From: Pseudorhizobium banfieldiae
GTDB taxonomy: Bacteria > Pseudomonadota > Alphaproteobacteria > Rhizobiales > Rhizobiaceae
Length of the DNA stretch: 64,000 bases
Reading direction: 5' to 3'
Assembly: GCF_000967425.1 (NCBI RefSeq)
Contig: NZ_FO082820.1
Coordinates: 2,542,001-2,606,000, forward strand
Numbering within the stretch: the first letter of the stretch is position 1; each line of letters opens with the position of its first letter. Position numbers and translations under genes: made by a program. This document shows positions 24,193 through 36,475 of this stretch, piece after piece. The notes beneath the pieces were generated by a model. The model made no database searches, was not told the origin of the DNA, and was given only the letters and a program-made list of their open reading frames with translations.

Positions 24193-25038
24193 TTACTTGT
24201 AGACGATCGGCTCCGGCGCCGGTTCATATGCGACCGGGGTGTCGCAGCCGCCGAAGACGTAGCGGGCGCCCACACGGGCCTCATGGCTGTAGAAGCCCTT
24301 GTCGTATCCGGGACCGCCTCTGTCGAGGTAGCCGAACATGTCGCCGCCGGCGATGTGACGGAAACGGTAACCGACGTCCGCCTTGAGGGCACAGGTGATA
24401 TCGACGGTGGCACCAGCCATCAGCGCGTAGGTGAAGCGCCAGCTCTTCTCGCCGTCGTGATCGCCGCCGTAGCACCCGGGCTGATAGGGATCGTCGCAGA
24501 TCCGATTCTTCAACTTGCCCCATTTGACATAGGTGCCGCCGATGCCGGCGCCTACATAAGGCGTGACATAGCCGTAGGTGCCGAGATCGACATAGGCATT
24601 CGCCATCAGCGAGTAGGCTTGCATGTAGGATTTGTCGGTGGACGAGCAGGCGACGAAGGGATTGCCTGCCCCGTCACCGCAAACCCCGCTCGTGCTGCCG
24701 CGGAAATCTGCCGAGGTGAGGTAGTCGAAGGTCACGTCCGTACGCAGATAGCTGTTGATCTGGTAGCCGACGCCACCGCCGATCAGGAAGCTGTCCTTCA
24801 GAGATGCGGTGTCGAAGTCGTTGAGGAGCTCGTTCGAGCCCTGATAGTATTTGGCACCGCGTATCTTGTTGAACGAATAGCCGACATCTCCCCGGAGATA
24901 CCAGCCGCTGGCTTCCTGAACGGTGATCTCAGGCGCGTCCATGAACGGCATTGGTTCGGCGGGTTGGTAAAGGTCGGCGGAGTGGGCAAAACTCGCCGTC
25001 AGCAACAGCGCAGCCGCGCCGGGCAGGCTCCATTTCAT
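24193..25038 (-). CDS. Outer-membrane beta-barrel protein (Omp25/31-like)
   Basis: A 281-residue protein with a Sec signal peptide (cleavage likely after SFAHS, before ADLYQPAE). The mature protein has alternating amphipathic strands: [53 protein letters not shown] and [13 protein letters not shown]. These match the small eight-strand outer-membrane proteins of rhizobia and Brucella. The barrel ends in YVF, followed by a short Pro/Glu extension ([14 protein letters not shown]). Four cysteines lie in predicted extracellular loops, perhaps forming disulfides. Confidence 0.88.
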   Translation of the reverse strand: MKWSLPGAAALLLTASFAHSADLYQPAEPMPFMDAPEITVQEASGWYLRGDVGYSFNKIRGAKYYQGSNELLNDFDTASLKDSFLIGGGVGYQINSYLRTDVTFDYLTSADFRGSTSGVCGDGAGNPFVACSSTDKSYMQAYSLMANAYVDLGTYGYVTPYVGAGIGGTYVKWGKLKNRICDDPYQPGCYGGDHDGEKSWRFTYALMAGATVDITCALKADVGYRFRHIAGGDMFGYLDRGGPGYDKGFYSHEARVGARYVFGGCDTPVAYEPAPEPIVYK

Positions 25039-25166
25039 GGCTTCATCTCCAAGCTCGCATCGTCATTGGCCGGCGACGCCATAACCAACGGGTTGATCCG
25101 CGATGGATAATGAAGAGGAAAGGTAAAGACCCGCTTAACTATACCGCTTTACCAAGAAGCAAATAG

Positions 25167-25192
25167 AAAAGCCGGCGCTGTGGCCGGCCTTT
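25167..25192 (-). terminator. Terminator after glmM
   Basis: On the minus strand AAAGGCCGGC and GCCGGCTTTT form a 10-base stem around a six-base loop, ending in TTTT, 24 bases past the glmM stop. Confidence 0.8.
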
Positions 25193-25215
25193 CCTTGGAG
25201 GGGACAACGGCTAAC

Positions 25216-26571
25216 TCAGGCAGCCGCCGCCCGTACATTGGCAATGATGCCGACCAGTTCATTGACGATCCGTTCGATCTGGCTGCGATCGTCGCCTTCC
25301 GCCATGACGCGGATCAGCGGTTCGGTTCCCGATGGCCGGATCACGAGCCGACCCTTGCCTGCGAGCTCGGCTTCGGCATCCGCAATTGCCTGCTGGACGA
25401 TCATATCTTCCAGAGGCTTGCCGCCTCCAAAGCGGACATTCTTCAGAAGCTGCGGCACGGGCTCGAAGCGGCGGCAGAGTTCGCTGACCGGCAGCCCCGT
25501 CCGCTTCACACGAGCGAGAATCTGCAGAGCGGCCACCAATCCGTCGCCCGTTGTGCCGAAATCGGACAGCACGATATGTCCGGACTGCTCGCCCCCGAGG
25601 TTGAAGTTGTGCGCACGCATGTGCTCGACGACATAGCGGTCGCCAACCTTCGTCCGCGCCAGCCCGAGCCCCTTGGAGGTGAGGTAGCGCTCCAGCCCGA
25701 GGTTCGACATGACGGTCGCGACGATCCCGCCGCCCTGGAGACGATCCTCGGCCAGCCAGCTTTCGGCGATGACTGCCATCAGCTGGTCCCCGTCGACCAC
25801 CTCGCCCAGTTCGTCGACAATAATCACGCGGTCGGCGTCACCGTCGAGTGCGATGCCGATGTCGGCGCGAACCTCGTGAACCTTCTTCTGCAGTGCACCG
25901 GGGCTGGTGGAGCCGCAGTCGAGATTGATGTTCTGGCCATCCGGCTCGTCGCCCATCGTCACCACGTCGGCGCCGAGTTCCCAGAGGACGGCGGGCGCCA
26001 CCTTGTAGGCAGCGCCGTTCGCACAGTCTATGGCGACCCGGAGACCCTGCAGCGTGGCATCGCGCGGCAGAGTCCGCTTCGCATGCTCGACGTAACGGTC
26101 GTGGACCCCGTCGACGCGCTTCGCGCGGCCGATGTCGCCGGCCTTTGCCAACTGCCCGGCAAGGTCCTGCTCGATCAGATCCTCGATCTGCATCTCGAGC
26201 TCGTCCGAAAGCTTGTAGCCGTCCGGACCGAAGAGCTTGATGCCGTTGTCCTGGTAAGGATTGTGCGAGGCAGAGATCATCACGCCGACATCGGCGCGCA
26301 GCGATCGAGTCAACATCGCCACTGCAGGTGTCGGGATCGGCCCGAGGATGAAGGCGTCAAGACCAGCGGCGGTAAAGCCTGCGACCATGGCGTTCTCGAG
26401 CATGTAGCCCGAAAGCCTGGTGTCCTTGCCGATCACCACACGGTGACGATGGCTGCCATTGCGGAAGATCTTCCCGACGGCGATCCCGACGCGCATCGCC
26501 AGGTCCGGGGTCATCGGAAATGCGTTGGAATGCCCTCGAATTCCATCGGTGCCAAAATAGCGGCGTGTCAT
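25216..26571 (-). CDS. glmM: Phosphoglucosamine mutase GlmM
   Basis: A 451-residue phosphohexomutase. [14 protein letters not shown] opens the protein, [18 protein letters not shown] holds the catalytic phosphoserine, [12 protein letters not shown] binds magnesium, and [15 protein letters not shown] binds the substrate phosphate. It converts glucosamine-6-phosphate to glucosamine-1-phosphate for UDP-GlcNAc, peptidoglycan and lipid A. The ATG at 26571 has AAGGAG 5 bases upstream; a frame open to 26628 is not needed. It follows ftsH, as in many proteobacteria, but a terminator separates them. Confidence 0.97.
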   Translation of the reverse strand: MTRRYFGTDGIRGHSNAFPMTPDLAMRVGIAVGKIFRNGSHRHRVVIGKDTRLSGYMLENAMVAGFTAAGLDAFILGPIPTPAVAMLTRSLRADVGVMISASHNPYQDNGIKLFGPDGYKLSDELEMQIEDLIEQDLAGQLAKAGDIGRAKRVDGVHDRYVEHAKRTLPRDATLQGLRVAIDCANGAAYKVAPAVLWELGADVVTMGDEPDGQNINLDCGSTSPGALQKKVHEVRADIGIALDGDADRVIIVDELGEVVDGDQLMAVIAESWLAEDRLQGGGIVATVMSNLGLERYLTSKGLGLARTKVGDRYVVEHMRAHNFNLGGEQSGHIVLSDFGTTGDGLVAALQILARVKRTGLPVSELCRRFEPVPQLLKNVRFGGGKPLEDMIVQQAIADAEAELAGKGRLVIRPSGTEPLIRVMAEGDDRSQIERIVNELVGIIANVRAAAA

Positions 26572-26729
26572 GCATGCTCCTTCGTGCCGCGCCTCCATGG
26601 CGCGCTTCGCGGCATCTGCCGCGGCCAAACGGGGCTCATCCGTCCCTCAGGGGCTGCGGTCATGCCATATTTCACAGGTCCTGACACGTAAAATAGCGTC
26701 AAAGACCATTACATCCCGTTACCAACAGA

Positions 26730-26757
26730 AAAGAGCCGCCCAAAGGGACGGCTCTTT
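26730..26757 (-). terminator. Terminator after ftsH
   Basis: AAAGAGCCG (26730-26738) pairs with CGGCTCTTT (26749-26757). On the minus strand TTTTCTGTT follows the stem, 28 bases past the ftsH stop. Confidence 0.8.
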
Positions 26758-26784
26758 CCAGAGTTAATTTTGATGACCCGATAG

Positions 26785-28719
<1,935 letters not shown>

Positions 28720-28771
28720 CGAACTCCCCGGAAGTGAGAGGTGGCCTGAGAGCCGCCTGTGCTTGCGGCTA

Positions 28772-28800
28772 ACATAGGGGTGCACCTAGCCCTTGCCAAG
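28772..28800 (-). promoter_or_regulatory. Promoter of ftsH
   Basis: On the minus strand CTTGGC (28795-28800), a 17-base spacer and CTATGT (28772-28777) fit the alphaproteobacterial sigma-70 consensus, about 50 bases before the ftsH ATG. CCCCTAT overlapping the -10 also resembles an RpoH element. Confidence 0.6.
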
Positions 28801-28818
28801 GCAAAGCGGCTGGACTGG

Positions 28819-30168
28819 TTATCTTTTCCGAACCGAATCCTCGATGGGAACGGGCGCAAAATCGTCGCAGCCCATCAGCTTTGCGAAGGCGCTCGCGACA
28901 CTAAGGTCGAACTGCGGCAAAAAGCGGTCGAATGGGGCAAGCAGCGGCGTGCAGAAAAAGGCTTCCAGTGCCGTACCCACGGAACCTTCGGCAGGGTCGG
29001 GAGGCAACACCCCCGCTGCCCGCAGTGCGATCGAGGGTGGGACCTCCCCAAACAGTCCTGCGGCGCCTTCGGGGTTTCTCGCCGGAACCAGCGACAGCGG
29101 CTCAGCACCGCGATTAACGATCCGGAATCGGCCGTCCCAGACAGCTATCTCGCCGGCATTCAGCGTCAGCGAAGGAAGATTGCGGCTCTCGCGGCAAAGA
29201 TAGAGCGCGGACCTGCGGCGGTCGATCAGCACCCGTCCTGCCGTCATCTTCCAGGGCGTGTAGAGCCGGCATGCGTCAACGAGCTTGTCGAGCGTGTGGC
29301 CCGCCGGTCCCTGCTCGCGTCCGCCGAGAACGGCAATCGACGTGGACAGGGCATAACGCAGAACGACCGGGTCCGCCGAAAGCCCCTCGACGGGTACCCG
29401 CATCAGCACCGAGTGCTGGACAGTGGCGTTGGTTAGAAGCCATTCGGCCGCAGAGTTGGCGATGTCCTGACGTCGGCGGGAGACGGCATCGATCTGGTCG
29501 AGCAGGACCGCTGGCTTCTCCGCCAGTGCAAGCCGCGTGCGGACCCGCTCAGAACGGCGGTCGGCGTTGGAAGGATCGTCGATCCAGTCCTGGTCTAATC
29601 TGTCCAGAAATACACGGATGTCTTCCCGGCGCGTCCGAAGGAACGGCCGCAACAGCCAGTGGCGGCGATGTAGAAGCACGGCCTCAGCCATGCCGGCAAG
29701 TCCGGGGGCATCGGGTTCGCTCGTCCGCCCCGCCCGCATCGTCACCGTCTCGATCTGATCGTCAAGCGTGTGGCCGGTGAGGATGGCGGTTGCGCGGACC
29801 TCATCCGCCGCTTCGCAGAGCAGGCGGTAGCGCGCCTCGCGGGCCGCGGCCGCAACACCGGTTGCGGGCTTGTCTCCGAGCCACCTCTTCGTCGCATGCG
29901 GGATGCCAAGTCCCTGGCAGATGCGGCTCACCTCAGCCGCCTCCTGCGCCGATGCCGCCCTCAGGCCGTGGTCGACGGTAACCGCAAGGAGGGTGATGCC
30001 TTCATGTGGATGGCGGGCCAGGGAGAGCAGGAGACCGAGTGAATCGCTCCCGCCGGACACGGCGACGAGGAGCCGGGCCGGCCTTGCCAGTCGCGCCAGC
30101 AGGCTGCGGATGGCTTCATCAGGCGAAATGGGTGGCTGGGTGCCGGTTTGCACGGCCGCGATCAGCAA
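28819..30168 (-). CDS. tilS: tRNA(Ile)-lysidine synthetase TilS
   Basis: A 449-residue PP-loop enzyme. LLVAVSGGSDSLGLLLSL binds ATP, LTGHTLDDQIETVTMRAGR is the conserved second block, and RPFLRTRREDIRVFLDRLDQDWIDDPSN follows. It attaches lysine to C34 of tRNA-Ile(CAT), changing its codon from AUG to AUA, and is essential. The start is uncertain: TTG at 30168 overlaps the cpoB stop, and GTG at 30153 is an alternative; neither has a good Shine-Dalgarno. The overlap with cpoB suggests translational coupling. The middle and C-terminal region is divergent, as usual in the family. Confidence 0.93.
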   Translation of the reverse strand: MLIAAVQTGTQPPISPDEAIRSLLARLARPARLLVAVSGGSDSLGLLLSLARHPHEGITLLAVTVDHGLRAASAQEAAEVSRICQGLGIPHATKRWLGDKPATGVAAAAREARYRLLCEAADEVRATAILTGHTLDDQIETVTMRAGRTSEPDAPGLAGMAEAVLLHRRHWLLRPFLRTRREDIRVFLDRLDQDWIDDPSNADRRSERVRTRLALAEKPAVLLDQIDAVSRRRQDIANSAAEWLLTNATVQHSVLMRVPVEGLSADPVVLRYALSTSIAVLGGREQGPAGHTLDKLVDACRLYTPWKMTAGRVLIDRRRSALYLCRESRNLPSLTLNAGEIAVWDGRFRIVNRGAEPLSLVPARNPEGAAGLFGEVPPSIALRAAGVLPPDPAEGSVGTALEAFFCTPLLAPFDRFLPQFDLSVASAFAKLMGCDDFAPVPIEDSVRKR

Positions 30169-31136
30169 CCGAGACGCTTCTGCTCGGAAGAAACCTTGGA
30201 AAGGATGGCGCGAGGGGCCTTGGGATAGCGCTTCGTCACTTCCCGCAGGGTGGCACAGGCCGTCTCGCTATTGTCGAGGGCAGCAAGGGACATGCCGAGC
30301 TTCAACAGCATTTCGGGGGCCTTCGCTGATGTGCCGTAGGTCTGGTGGGCGTTCAGGAAGGTCTGCGCCGACTCGTTGTACTTGCCCTGCGAATACTGCG
30401 CCTCACCCAGCCAGAAGCTCGCATCTGCCGAGCGGGAGCCTTCCGGGAAACTGGCGAGATACTGCGTGAACTCCTGTTCAGCCAGTGCATAGTCGCCGGA
30501 GAGAATGTGATTGTAGGCAACCTGGTAGACATCGCTCTCGCTACCGAGCGACGCGGTCTGCTGGGGATCCTGCGCCTGCGGCAGGCCGGGTCCCGCGTCG
30601 ACACCGGGGAGGCCAGCGGAGTTGTCTGTCTCGTTGCGGGTAACCGTCTTCGGGTTGCCGCTCTGGTCGAACTCGATCGAGCCGAGCACCGTTTCGCCGG
30701 GAGCGGCCCGCGAAGGTTCCGTTGCCGGCGGGGTCTCGATGATACGCGCTACGTCGTCAGCTGGCGACTCGGGGACCGCTTGCGGCGAGCCTGAAGCGGC
30801 GACGGCCGGTTTCCCGGCCGCTCCGTTTTCGCTTTTCTCGAGCTCCTGGAAGCGGAACTCATTGTCTTCCTGCGTCTTTCGCATCTGCTCCTGCATCTGC
30901 AGCAACTGGAAGCTCATTTCCTCGATCCGACCATTCAACTGCCGGATCTGTTCCTCCAGCTGCTGGACGCGGATGGATGCATCGCCGCTCTGCGCAAGGA
31001 CCATCGGCTGTTCAGAGCCGCCTGGTTGCTGCGGGGCCTGTCTTTCCCCCGGCAGAAGTTCGGGCAATGAGAATGCCCCGGCAGGGCCGCCCGCCACCAT
31101 CAGCCCCAGCATTGCTGCCAAGACAAGTTTCTTCAT
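30162..31136 (-). CDS. cpoB: Tol-Pal system coordinator CpoB (YbgF)
   Basis: A 324-residue periplasmic protein. A signal peptide (about residues 1-21) is followed by a coiled coil (RVQQLEEQIRQLNGRIEEMSFQLLQMQEQM) that trimerises the protein, a low-complexity linker, and a C-terminal TPR domain with YNHILSGDYALAEQEFTQYL and SFWLGEAQYSQGKYNESAQTF. CpoB links outer-membrane constriction by Tol-Pal to peptidoglycan synthesis during division. It lies downstream of pal, separated by a terminator, and is coupled to tilS by overlap. Confidence 0.93.
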   Translation of the reverse strand: MKKLVLAAMLGLMVAGGPAGAFSLPELLPGERQAPQQPGGSEQPMVLAQSGDASIRVQQLEEQIRQLNGRIEEMSFQLLQMQEQMRKTQEDNEFRFQELEKSENGAAGKPAVAASGSPQAVPESPADDVARIIETPPATEPSRAAPGETVLGSIEFDQSGNPKTVTRNETDNSAGLPGVDAGPGLPQAQDPQQTASLGSESDVYQVAYNHILSGDYALAEQEFTQYLASFPEGSRSADASFWLGEAQYSQGKYNESAQTFLNAHQTYGTSAKAPEMLLKLGMSLAALDNSETACATLREVTKRYPKAPRAILSKVSSEQKRLGC

Positions 31137-31257
31137 ATCGTCCGTCCTGCTTTGATCTGCGCCCCTTTGGCGCGAGTGGAGATTTTGTCAATCCGCGCCA
31201 AAATGCAACTGAACTCTCAACCTTAATTGGAGCGAAGTTCGGCCAAACTATGAAAAA

Positions 31258-31288
31258 GTGAAAAGGCGGCCACCTGGACCGCCTTCAC
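31258..31288 (-). terminator. Terminator after pal
   Basis: AAGGCGG (31263-31269) pairs with CCGCCTT (31279-31285), with GTG/CAC extending the stem past two bulged bases. On the minus strand it is followed by TTTTCACTTTTT. It begins 24 bases after the pal stop. Confidence 0.75.
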
Positions 31289-31312
31289 GAAATCGTTTGT
31301 CGTCGCGGACGA

Positions 31313-31849
31313 CTACATTCCGGCGCCGCCGAGGACGGTTACTGCCCGGCGATTCTGCGACCAGCAGGAAATGTCGTCGCAGACCGCGACCGGCTTTTCC
31401 TTGCCGTAGGAGATCGTGCGCATCCGGTTGGCAGGAACGCCGCGGGAGGCAAGGTATTCCTTCGTGGCGGCGGCACGGCGCGCGCCGAGCGCCAGGTTGT
31501 ATTCGCGGGTGCCGCGTTCGTCGGCATGGCCTTCGACCGTGATCGCGTAGTTCGGGTAGCGCTGCAGCCACTGTGCCTGCCGGTCAAGCGTCTGCTGCGC
31601 ATCGGCACGGATGGAGGTGGAGTCAGTATCGAAGAAGATCCGATCACCGACATTGACGGTGAAGTCCTGGCTGGAGCCGGGCGTTGCGGCACCGGCGGCA
31701 CCACCGAGGCCGAGATCCCCCGCATTGTTCGGAAGGTTCTTCTTGTTGGCACAGCCGGCAAGCGCGAGTGCCAGCGTCAGGGCAATGACGGCCGGGTTGC
31801 GAGCGAGTGTCTGCATGCGGCTCATCGCCGGGGTAACGGTGCGGCTCAT
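31313..31849 (-). CDS. pal: Peptidoglycan-associated lipoprotein Pal
   Basis: A 178-residue lipoprotein. The lipobox LALAGC marks lipidation near residue 33, so the mature protein is anchored in the outer membrane. The C-terminal OmpA-like domain contains VEGHADERGTREYNLALGARRA, which binds diaminopimelate in peptidoglycan. The ATG at 31849 has AAGGAG 9 bases upstream; internal ATGs at 31825 and 31816 are possible but poorer. It is downstream of tolB. A cysteine pair in CDDISCW near the end is characteristic of rhizobial Pal. Confidence 0.96.
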   Translation of the reverse strand: MSRTVTPAMSRMQTLARNPAVIALTLALALAGCANKKNLPNNAGDLGLGGAAGAATPGSSQDFTVNVGDRIFFDTDSTSIRADAQQTLDRQAQWLQRYPNYAITVEGHADERGTREYNLALGARRAAATKEYLASRGVPANRMRTISYGKEKPVAVCDDISCWSQNRRAVTVLGGAGM

Positions 31850-32023
31850 AGCCGGTCTCTCCTTAGATCAACGTATCAGAGTTGCTGAACTCTAACTGGT
31901 CTCGGTTAACCCACCTGAAATGCATATGGTTAACAAACCGATTCGACGTCCCTTAAGTCGCTCCTTTTTCAGGAGAATGGGGCGGCAAAGAGGCAGCAAC
32001 CTGCCTCTGTCCGCATTCCGCCA

Positions 32024-33328
32024 TTATTCAAGCAGCGGCGACCATGCCGGGTCGGATGCATACGCCGGCGTCTTGATCTGCTGCTCGTTATAGCCGGTCA
32101 GGTCAATCGAATAGAGCTGCGGACCGCCTGCCCCGGCGTTCTGCCGGAAGAACATCAGCACGCGGCCATTCGGCGCCCAGGTCGGGCCCTCGTTGTGGAA
32201 CCCGGTGGTGAGGATGCGTTCGCCCGAACCGTCCGGCTTCATGACACCGATCGAAAACTTGCCGCCGGACTGCTTCGTGAAGGCAATGAGGTCGCCACGA
32301 GGGGACCAGACCGGGGTGGAATAGGACCCGTCGCCGAAGGAGATGCGAGTCTGCCCAGAACCGTCGGCGCCCATCACGTAGAGCTGCTGGCGCCCGCCGC
32401 GGTCGCTTTCGAAGACGATGCGGCTGCCATCCGGCGAATAGGACGGCGAGGTGTCGATGGCTGCCGTGTTGGTGAGCCGCGTCGTGGTCCGCGAGCGCAG
32501 GTCCATGGTGTAGATGTTGGAGTTACCCTCCTGCTGGAGGCTCATGATGACCTTCTGGCCGTCGGGCGAGAAACGCGGCGCGAACGTCATGCCGGGGAAA
32601 TTGCCCACGACTTCGCGCTGCCCGGTCTCAAGCTGCAGCAGGTAGACGCGCGGCTGGTCGCCCTCGAACGACATGTAGGTGACTTCCTGCCGGTTGGGGG
32701 AGAAACGCGGCGTCAGGACGATGTCCTTGCTGTTCGTCAGCTGGCGGACGTTGAAGCCGTCCTGATCCATGATGGCCAACTGCCGCTGGCGAGCGTTCTT
32801 CGGACCGCTTTCGGACACGAACACGACACGGGTGTCGAAATAGCCCTTCTCCCCGGTGATGCGCTCGTAGATCGCGTCGGCAATAATGTGGGCGACGCGA
32901 CGCCAGTTCTCCGGCTGGGTGAAGAACTGCTGTCCGGTCATCTGCTGGCCGGCGAAGGTGTCCCAGAGACGGAATTCGGCACGAAGACGACCGTCGGCCT
33001 CACGGGTGACGCGGCCGGTTACGAGCGCCTGCGCGTTGATCACCTTCCAGTCCTCGAACCGCGGCTGCTGGTCCGGGTTGGAGATCTTCTCGATGAAGGC
33101 ACTCTTGTTCACCGGCGCGAACAAGCCGGAGCGCTGAAGGTCGGCGGCGATCACCTGGCTGATCTGCGCGCCGAGCTCATTGCCCGACTGGAAGTCGGTG
33201 ATCGCAATCGGCAGCGGCTCGACATTGCCCTTGTTGATATTGATCTCCACCAGCGCGTGAGCCGGGGCGAAGGACATCGCCATCCCGGCAAACGCGATCA
33301 TCAGGCGGATGAAAGAACGTTTCATCAT
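32024..33328 (-). CDS. tolB: Tol-Pal system beta-propeller protein TolB
   Basis: A 434-residue periplasmic protein. The signal peptide ends at about APAHA. The N-terminal domain has [33 protein letters not shown], followed by six-bladed propeller repeats such as [46 protein letters not shown] and [10 protein letters not shown]. TolB binds Pal and TolA to relay energy from the inner membrane. It is 21 bases downstream of tolA, in the operon tolQ-tolR-tolA-tolB. Confidence 0.97.
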   Translation of the reverse strand: MMKRSFIRLMIAFAGMAMSFAPAHALVEININKGNVEPLPIAITDFQSGNELGAQISQVIAADLQRSGLFAPVNKSAFIEKISNPDQQPRFEDWKVINAQALVTGRVTREADGRLRAEFRLWDTFAGQQMTGQQFFTQPENWRRVAHIIADAIYERITGEKGYFDTRVVFVSESGPKNARQRQLAIMDQDGFNVRQLTNSKDIVLTPRFSPNRQEVTYMSFEGDQPRVYLLQLETGQREVVGNFPGMTFAPRFSPDGQKVIMSLQQEGNSNIYTMDLRSRTTTRLTNTAAIDTSPSYSPDGSRIVFESDRGGRQQLYVMGADGSGQTRISFGDGSYSTPVWSPRGDLIAFTKQSGGKFSIGVMKPDGSGERILTTGFHNEGPTWAPNGRVLMFFRQNAGAGGPQLYSIDLTGYNEQQIKTPAYASDPAWSPLLE

Positions 33329-33348
33329 AGTGTTCAGCCTTTCAGCTT

Positions 33349-34470
33349 TTACAGCATTTCGCTGGGGTCGAAGTTCACGACAACCTCGCTCCAGGCATCG
33401 TATTTCTCGACAGGGAGGTTCTTGAACGGTGCCGAGCGCATGACGGCGCGAAGGGCGCTGCCTTCCAGCGTGCGCCGCGCCGTGTCGGAACCGCCGGTCG
33501 CCGAGACCTGGGGCCGGCCGACGATCTGGCCGCTTTCGTCGAGGCTCATCCTGACGGTGATGATGACGCCTTCGGCGCCCTCGATACCGGCAATGATCGA
33601 CCAGTTGTTCTGGATCTGCCCACGCAGGGCGTCCATCTCGCTCTGGCTGAGTGTGGAGCCGCTGGTGGTTTTCTTGCCACCCAGCGAGGCCGTCTCCGTC
33701 GAGCGCTTGGCGCCGCCACCGGCGGCGTCCTGCTTGTTGAGGAGGGCGGCGATTTCATCGGCGTTGAAGTCGCTTTCCTTCGAAGAGGTCGACTTGGCGG
33801 TCTCCTGCTTCTTGTCCGCAACCTTCTTGTCTGTTGGCTTCTCGGCCGCCTTTGGTGTTTCCTGCTTTTTCTCGGCCGGCTTCTCAACGGGCTTCGCCTG
33901 TTCCTTCGGCGGCTCCGGTTTCGGCCGCGCAGCAGGCACCGGAACGGCGTCGGGCAGAGGCAGTTCCTCGGCGACGGCCTCTTCAGGCACCGGCTCGGGG
34001 GTCGGCTCAGGCTTCGGCTCGGGCGCGATCTCGGGCTTCGATTCGGGAAGTGCTGCGACCTCGGTCGGCTTCGGCGCCGTCTCTTCCGGCACGATCTCCT
34101 TGACCTGATTTGTCTCGTTCGTGGGGTTGGGCAGCGGCTTTTCGGTCTTCTCCGGCGCCGCGGCAACCTCCGTCTCGACCGGACGCTTCGCCGGTGTCGG
34201 CGGTGACTTCAGGTCGATATCGTTGTCGCCGGCGTTTTCGGCGTTCTCGACAATGTTCGGCTTGGTCGTCGGCACCGGCGCAGCTTTTTCTGCCATCGGC
34301 GCGTTCTTGTCGCCCTGCTGGATCTGGGTGATCGATTCCACCGGGATGATATCGACCGGCAGCGCCTCGACTTCGGCCACGTCGAACGACGCCGGGGACC
34401 CGAGCGACACGAGCGCCCAGCCCAGCACCAGCGAGTGCACTACCAGAGATGTCCCGAGACTTCCCTTCAT
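33349..34470 (-). CDS. tolA: Tol-Pal system protein TolA
   Basis: A 373-residue protein. One N-terminal membrane helix is followed by a long low-complexity Pro/Glu/Lys-rich domain (about residues 60-230) that spans the periplasm. The C-terminal TonB/TolA-like domain has [34 protein letters not shown] and ends in [13 protein letters not shown]. TolA carries proton-motive energy from TolQR to TolB and Pal. It lies 9 bases downstream of tolR. Confidence 0.93.
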   Translation of the reverse strand: MKGSLGTSLVVHSLVLGWALVSLGSPASFDVAEVEALPVDIIPVESITQIQQGDKNAPMAEKAAPVPTTKPNIVENAENAGDNDIDLKSPPTPAKRPVETEVAAAPEKTEKPLPNPTNETNQVKEIVPEETAPKPTEVAALPESKPEIAPEPKPEPTPEPVPEEAVAEELPLPDAVPVPAARPKPEPPKEQAKPVEKPAEKKQETPKAAEKPTDKKVADKKQETAKSTSSKESDFNADEIAALLNKQDAAGGGAKRSTETASLGGKKTTSGSTLSQSEMDALRGQIQNNWSIIAGIEGAEGVIITVRMSLDESGQIVGRPQVSATGGSDTARRTLEGSALRAVMRSAPFKNLPVEKYDAWSEVVVNFDPSEML

Positions 34471-34479
34471 CGCGACCTG

Positions 34480-34932
34480 TTACTGCTCCTGTTCCTGTAG
34501 GGTGACGAGCCCGAGATTCTTGAAGCCGGCAGCCGAAATGCGCGCCATCACCTTCATGACGACGCCGTAAGCCGCAGCGGTATCTCCGCGCACATAGATG
34601 CGCTCGTTGTATCCGGTAGTGGCAATGGCCTCGAGCTTCGGCACGACCTCGTCGAGGGCGATCGCGGTTTCCTGGAGATAGATCTCGCCCGCCGGATTGA
34701 CGGAGACGGTGATCGGCTGCGTATCGGCGTTCATCGCCTTCGCCTGCGTTTCCGGCAGGTCAATCGGCACGCCGACCGTCATCATCGGTGCAGCGACCAT
34801 GAAGATGATCAGGAGCACGAGCATGACGTCGACGAGAGGCGTAACGTTGATCTCGCTCACCAGGCCGTTCTTGCGTCCGCCGCGCCTTCTGCGCCCGCCG
34901 CTGCCACCCTTGGCTCCTACCGACATACCCAT
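34480..34932 (-). CDS. tolR: Tol-Pal system proton-channel subunit TolR
   Basis: A 150-residue ExbD/TolR protein. A basic N-terminus ([12 protein letters not shown]) precedes [23 protein letters not shown], in which the aspartate is the proton-conducting residue of the single helix. The periplasmic domain includes [30 protein letters not shown]. The ATG at 34932 has AAGGAG 8 bases upstream. It forms the TolQ5R2 motor with the gene 21 bases before it. Confidence 0.97.
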   Translation of the reverse strand: MGMSVGAKGGSGGRRRRGGRKNGLVSEINVTPLVDVMLVLLIIFMVAAPMMTVGVPIDLPETQAKAMNADTQPITVSVNPAGEIYLQETAIALDEVVPKLEAIATTGYNERIYVRGDTAAAYGVVMKVMARISAAGFKNLGLVTLQEQEQ

Positions 34933-34953
34933 GGACGTGTCTCCTTCGGCCGC

Positions 34954-35673
34954 TTACTGAGCCGCAGCGCGGGGCTGCAGCTTCTCGTCGATCTGCCGCG
35001 ACAGGATGGCCGAGAACTCGTCGGCAAAGCCTTCCATGCGACCGGTGAGCTTGCCAGCCTCGGCGGAGAACCTGTTGTAGGCGATGACAGCGGGGATAGC
35101 CGCCACGAGACCGATCGCCGTTGCGAGAAGCGCTTCGGCAATACCCGGCGCAACGACGGCGAGGTTGGTCGACTTTGAGCCGGCGATCGCCTGGAAAGAG
35201 GTCATGATGCCGACGACGGTACCGAAGAGGCCGATGAACGGCGCAGCCGATCCGATTGTCGCCAGCGAGCCGAGGCGGGACTCGTAGGTTTCGCTCTCGC
35301 GCGCCATGGTCACGTCCATGGCTCGGTCGATACGCATCTGCAGGCCGATCGGAGACCGCGCGCCGCGCTCGAAGCTCTTCTTCCACTCACGCATGGCGGC
35401 AACGAAGATGGCGGCAAGGCCGCCGTTCTGCCGTTCGGCGAGCGTGCGGTAGAGCTCTTCCAGAGATTGCCCCGACCAGAACACCTGCTCGAACTGGTCG
35501 AACTGGCGCTTCGCCTTGCTGTAGCTGACATACTTGTCGATGACGATCGCCCAGGTCCAGACCGAGGCTCCGATGAGACCGATCATGACCAGCTTGACGA
35601 CGAAACCCGCCTGCATGAACAGCGCCCAGAGACTGACGTCGTGGGTCGCTGCCGCCAAACCTACCTCTTCCAT
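34954..35673 (-). CDS. tolQ: Tol-Pal system motor subunit TolQ
   Basis: A 239-residue ExbB/TolQ protein with three membrane helices. The first is near residues 17-38; [12 protein letters not shown] lies in the cytoplasmic loop; [30 protein letters not shown] and [29 protein letters not shown] are the conserved second and third helices. With TolR it forms a proton-driven motor acting on TolA. It is the first gene of the tol operon; ybgC lies 231 bases upstream. Confidence 0.97.
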   Translation of the reverse strand: MEEVGLAAATHDVSLWALFMQAGFVVKLVMIGLIGASVWTWAIVIDKYVSYSKAKRQFDQFEQVFWSGQSLEELYRTLAERQNGGLAAIFVAAMREWKKSFERGARSPIGLQMRIDRAMDVTMARESETYESRLGSLATIGSAAPFIGLFGTVVGIMTSFQAIAGSKSTNLAVVAPGIAEALLATAIGLVAAIPAVIAYNRFSAEAGKLTGRMEGFADEFSAILSRQIDEKLQPRAAAQ

Positions 35674-35904
35674 CTATCCAATATCCCCGAATCCAAACGC
35701 CCGGCACGGGACCGGGCGGGTTCAAAAGCGCTCTCGCGAAAAACCATGGTCGCTGGTTGCGCTCTATCCCAAGGTGCCCTGAGCTTTCAGCATGGCTTCT
35801 CGCTTTCAAATTTGGTCAAAGGAAGGCGTGCGTTGCACAACTTCCTCGCGTTTCAGTAAGCGCTCATTATGGTTAAGGATCGGTTACCGGAGATCAATCG
35901 CGAC

Positions 35905-36354
35905 CTAGTTCGATGACCGCAGAAACTTCTCAGCCACGCTTTCCGGCAACCGCCTCGGACGGCCATGCCGGTTGATCACCGCAATTACCACCTTCGCGGC
36001 GATCAACAATGTCTCGCCGCGGCGGATCTCCTGGCTGAGAACCATCTTGGCACCGCCAGCCTTTTCCGTCGTCGTCAGGATCGTCAGGGCATCGTCCATT
36101 CTCGCCGGCATCTTGAAGTCGATCTCCATCCGGTGAACGACGAAGACCAGCCCCTCCTCGTCCGCCGCGAGAAGATCGCTCTGCTGGCAGCCGAGGCATC
36201 GCAGATAGTCCGTCCGTCCCCGTTCCAGGAAATGCAGGTAGCGGGCATGGTAGACGAGCCCAGAGAAATCCGTGTCCTCATAGTAGACCCGCTGAACCAG
36301 CTGGTGCCCGGTCTTGGTCAACTGCCCCGAAAGAAGAAAAACCTCGTCTGTCAT
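35905..36354 (-). CDS. ybgC: Tol-Pal associated acyl-CoA thioesterase YbgC
   Basis: A 149-residue hotdog-fold thioesterase. RVYYEDTDFSGLVYHARYLHFLERGRTDYL contains the catalytic aspartate and the YH substrate pair of the YbgC/4-hydroxybenzoyl-CoA family. It is the usual neighbour of tolQ and hydrolyses short or medium acyl-CoA or acyl-ACP. I chose the second ATG at 36354, with TAAGG 7 bases upstream; the ATG at 36360 is six bases earlier. Confidence 0.93.
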   Translation of the reverse strand: MTDEVFLLSGQLTKTGHQLVQRVYYEDTDFSGLVYHARYLHFLERGRTDYLRCLGCQQSDLLAADEEGLVFVVHRMEIDFKMPARMDDALTILTTTEKAGGAKMVLSQEIRRGETLLIAAKVVIAVINRHGRPRRLPESVAEKFLRSSN

Positions 36355-36475
36355 AGTCATGCCTTAGTGGATCGACGTGATGCCCCGATGGCCGCCGGGC
36401 CGTTGGGAGGTATTGTGTTCCTGTCACAAATCCGCCCTATCTGAAACCCGGACGGACAACCAGCGGAGTTGATTC

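Noticed and set aside
25180..26691. 503-codon plus-strand frame opposite glmM
   Set aside because: Antisense shadow with a His/Asp/Val-rich composition typical of reverse-strand readings of GC-rich genes.
32195..34108. 637-codon plus-strand frame opposite tolB and tolA
   Set aside because: Longest antisense frame here, but it becomes Ser/Gly low complexity opposite the repetitive part of tolA; tolB and tolA are certain.
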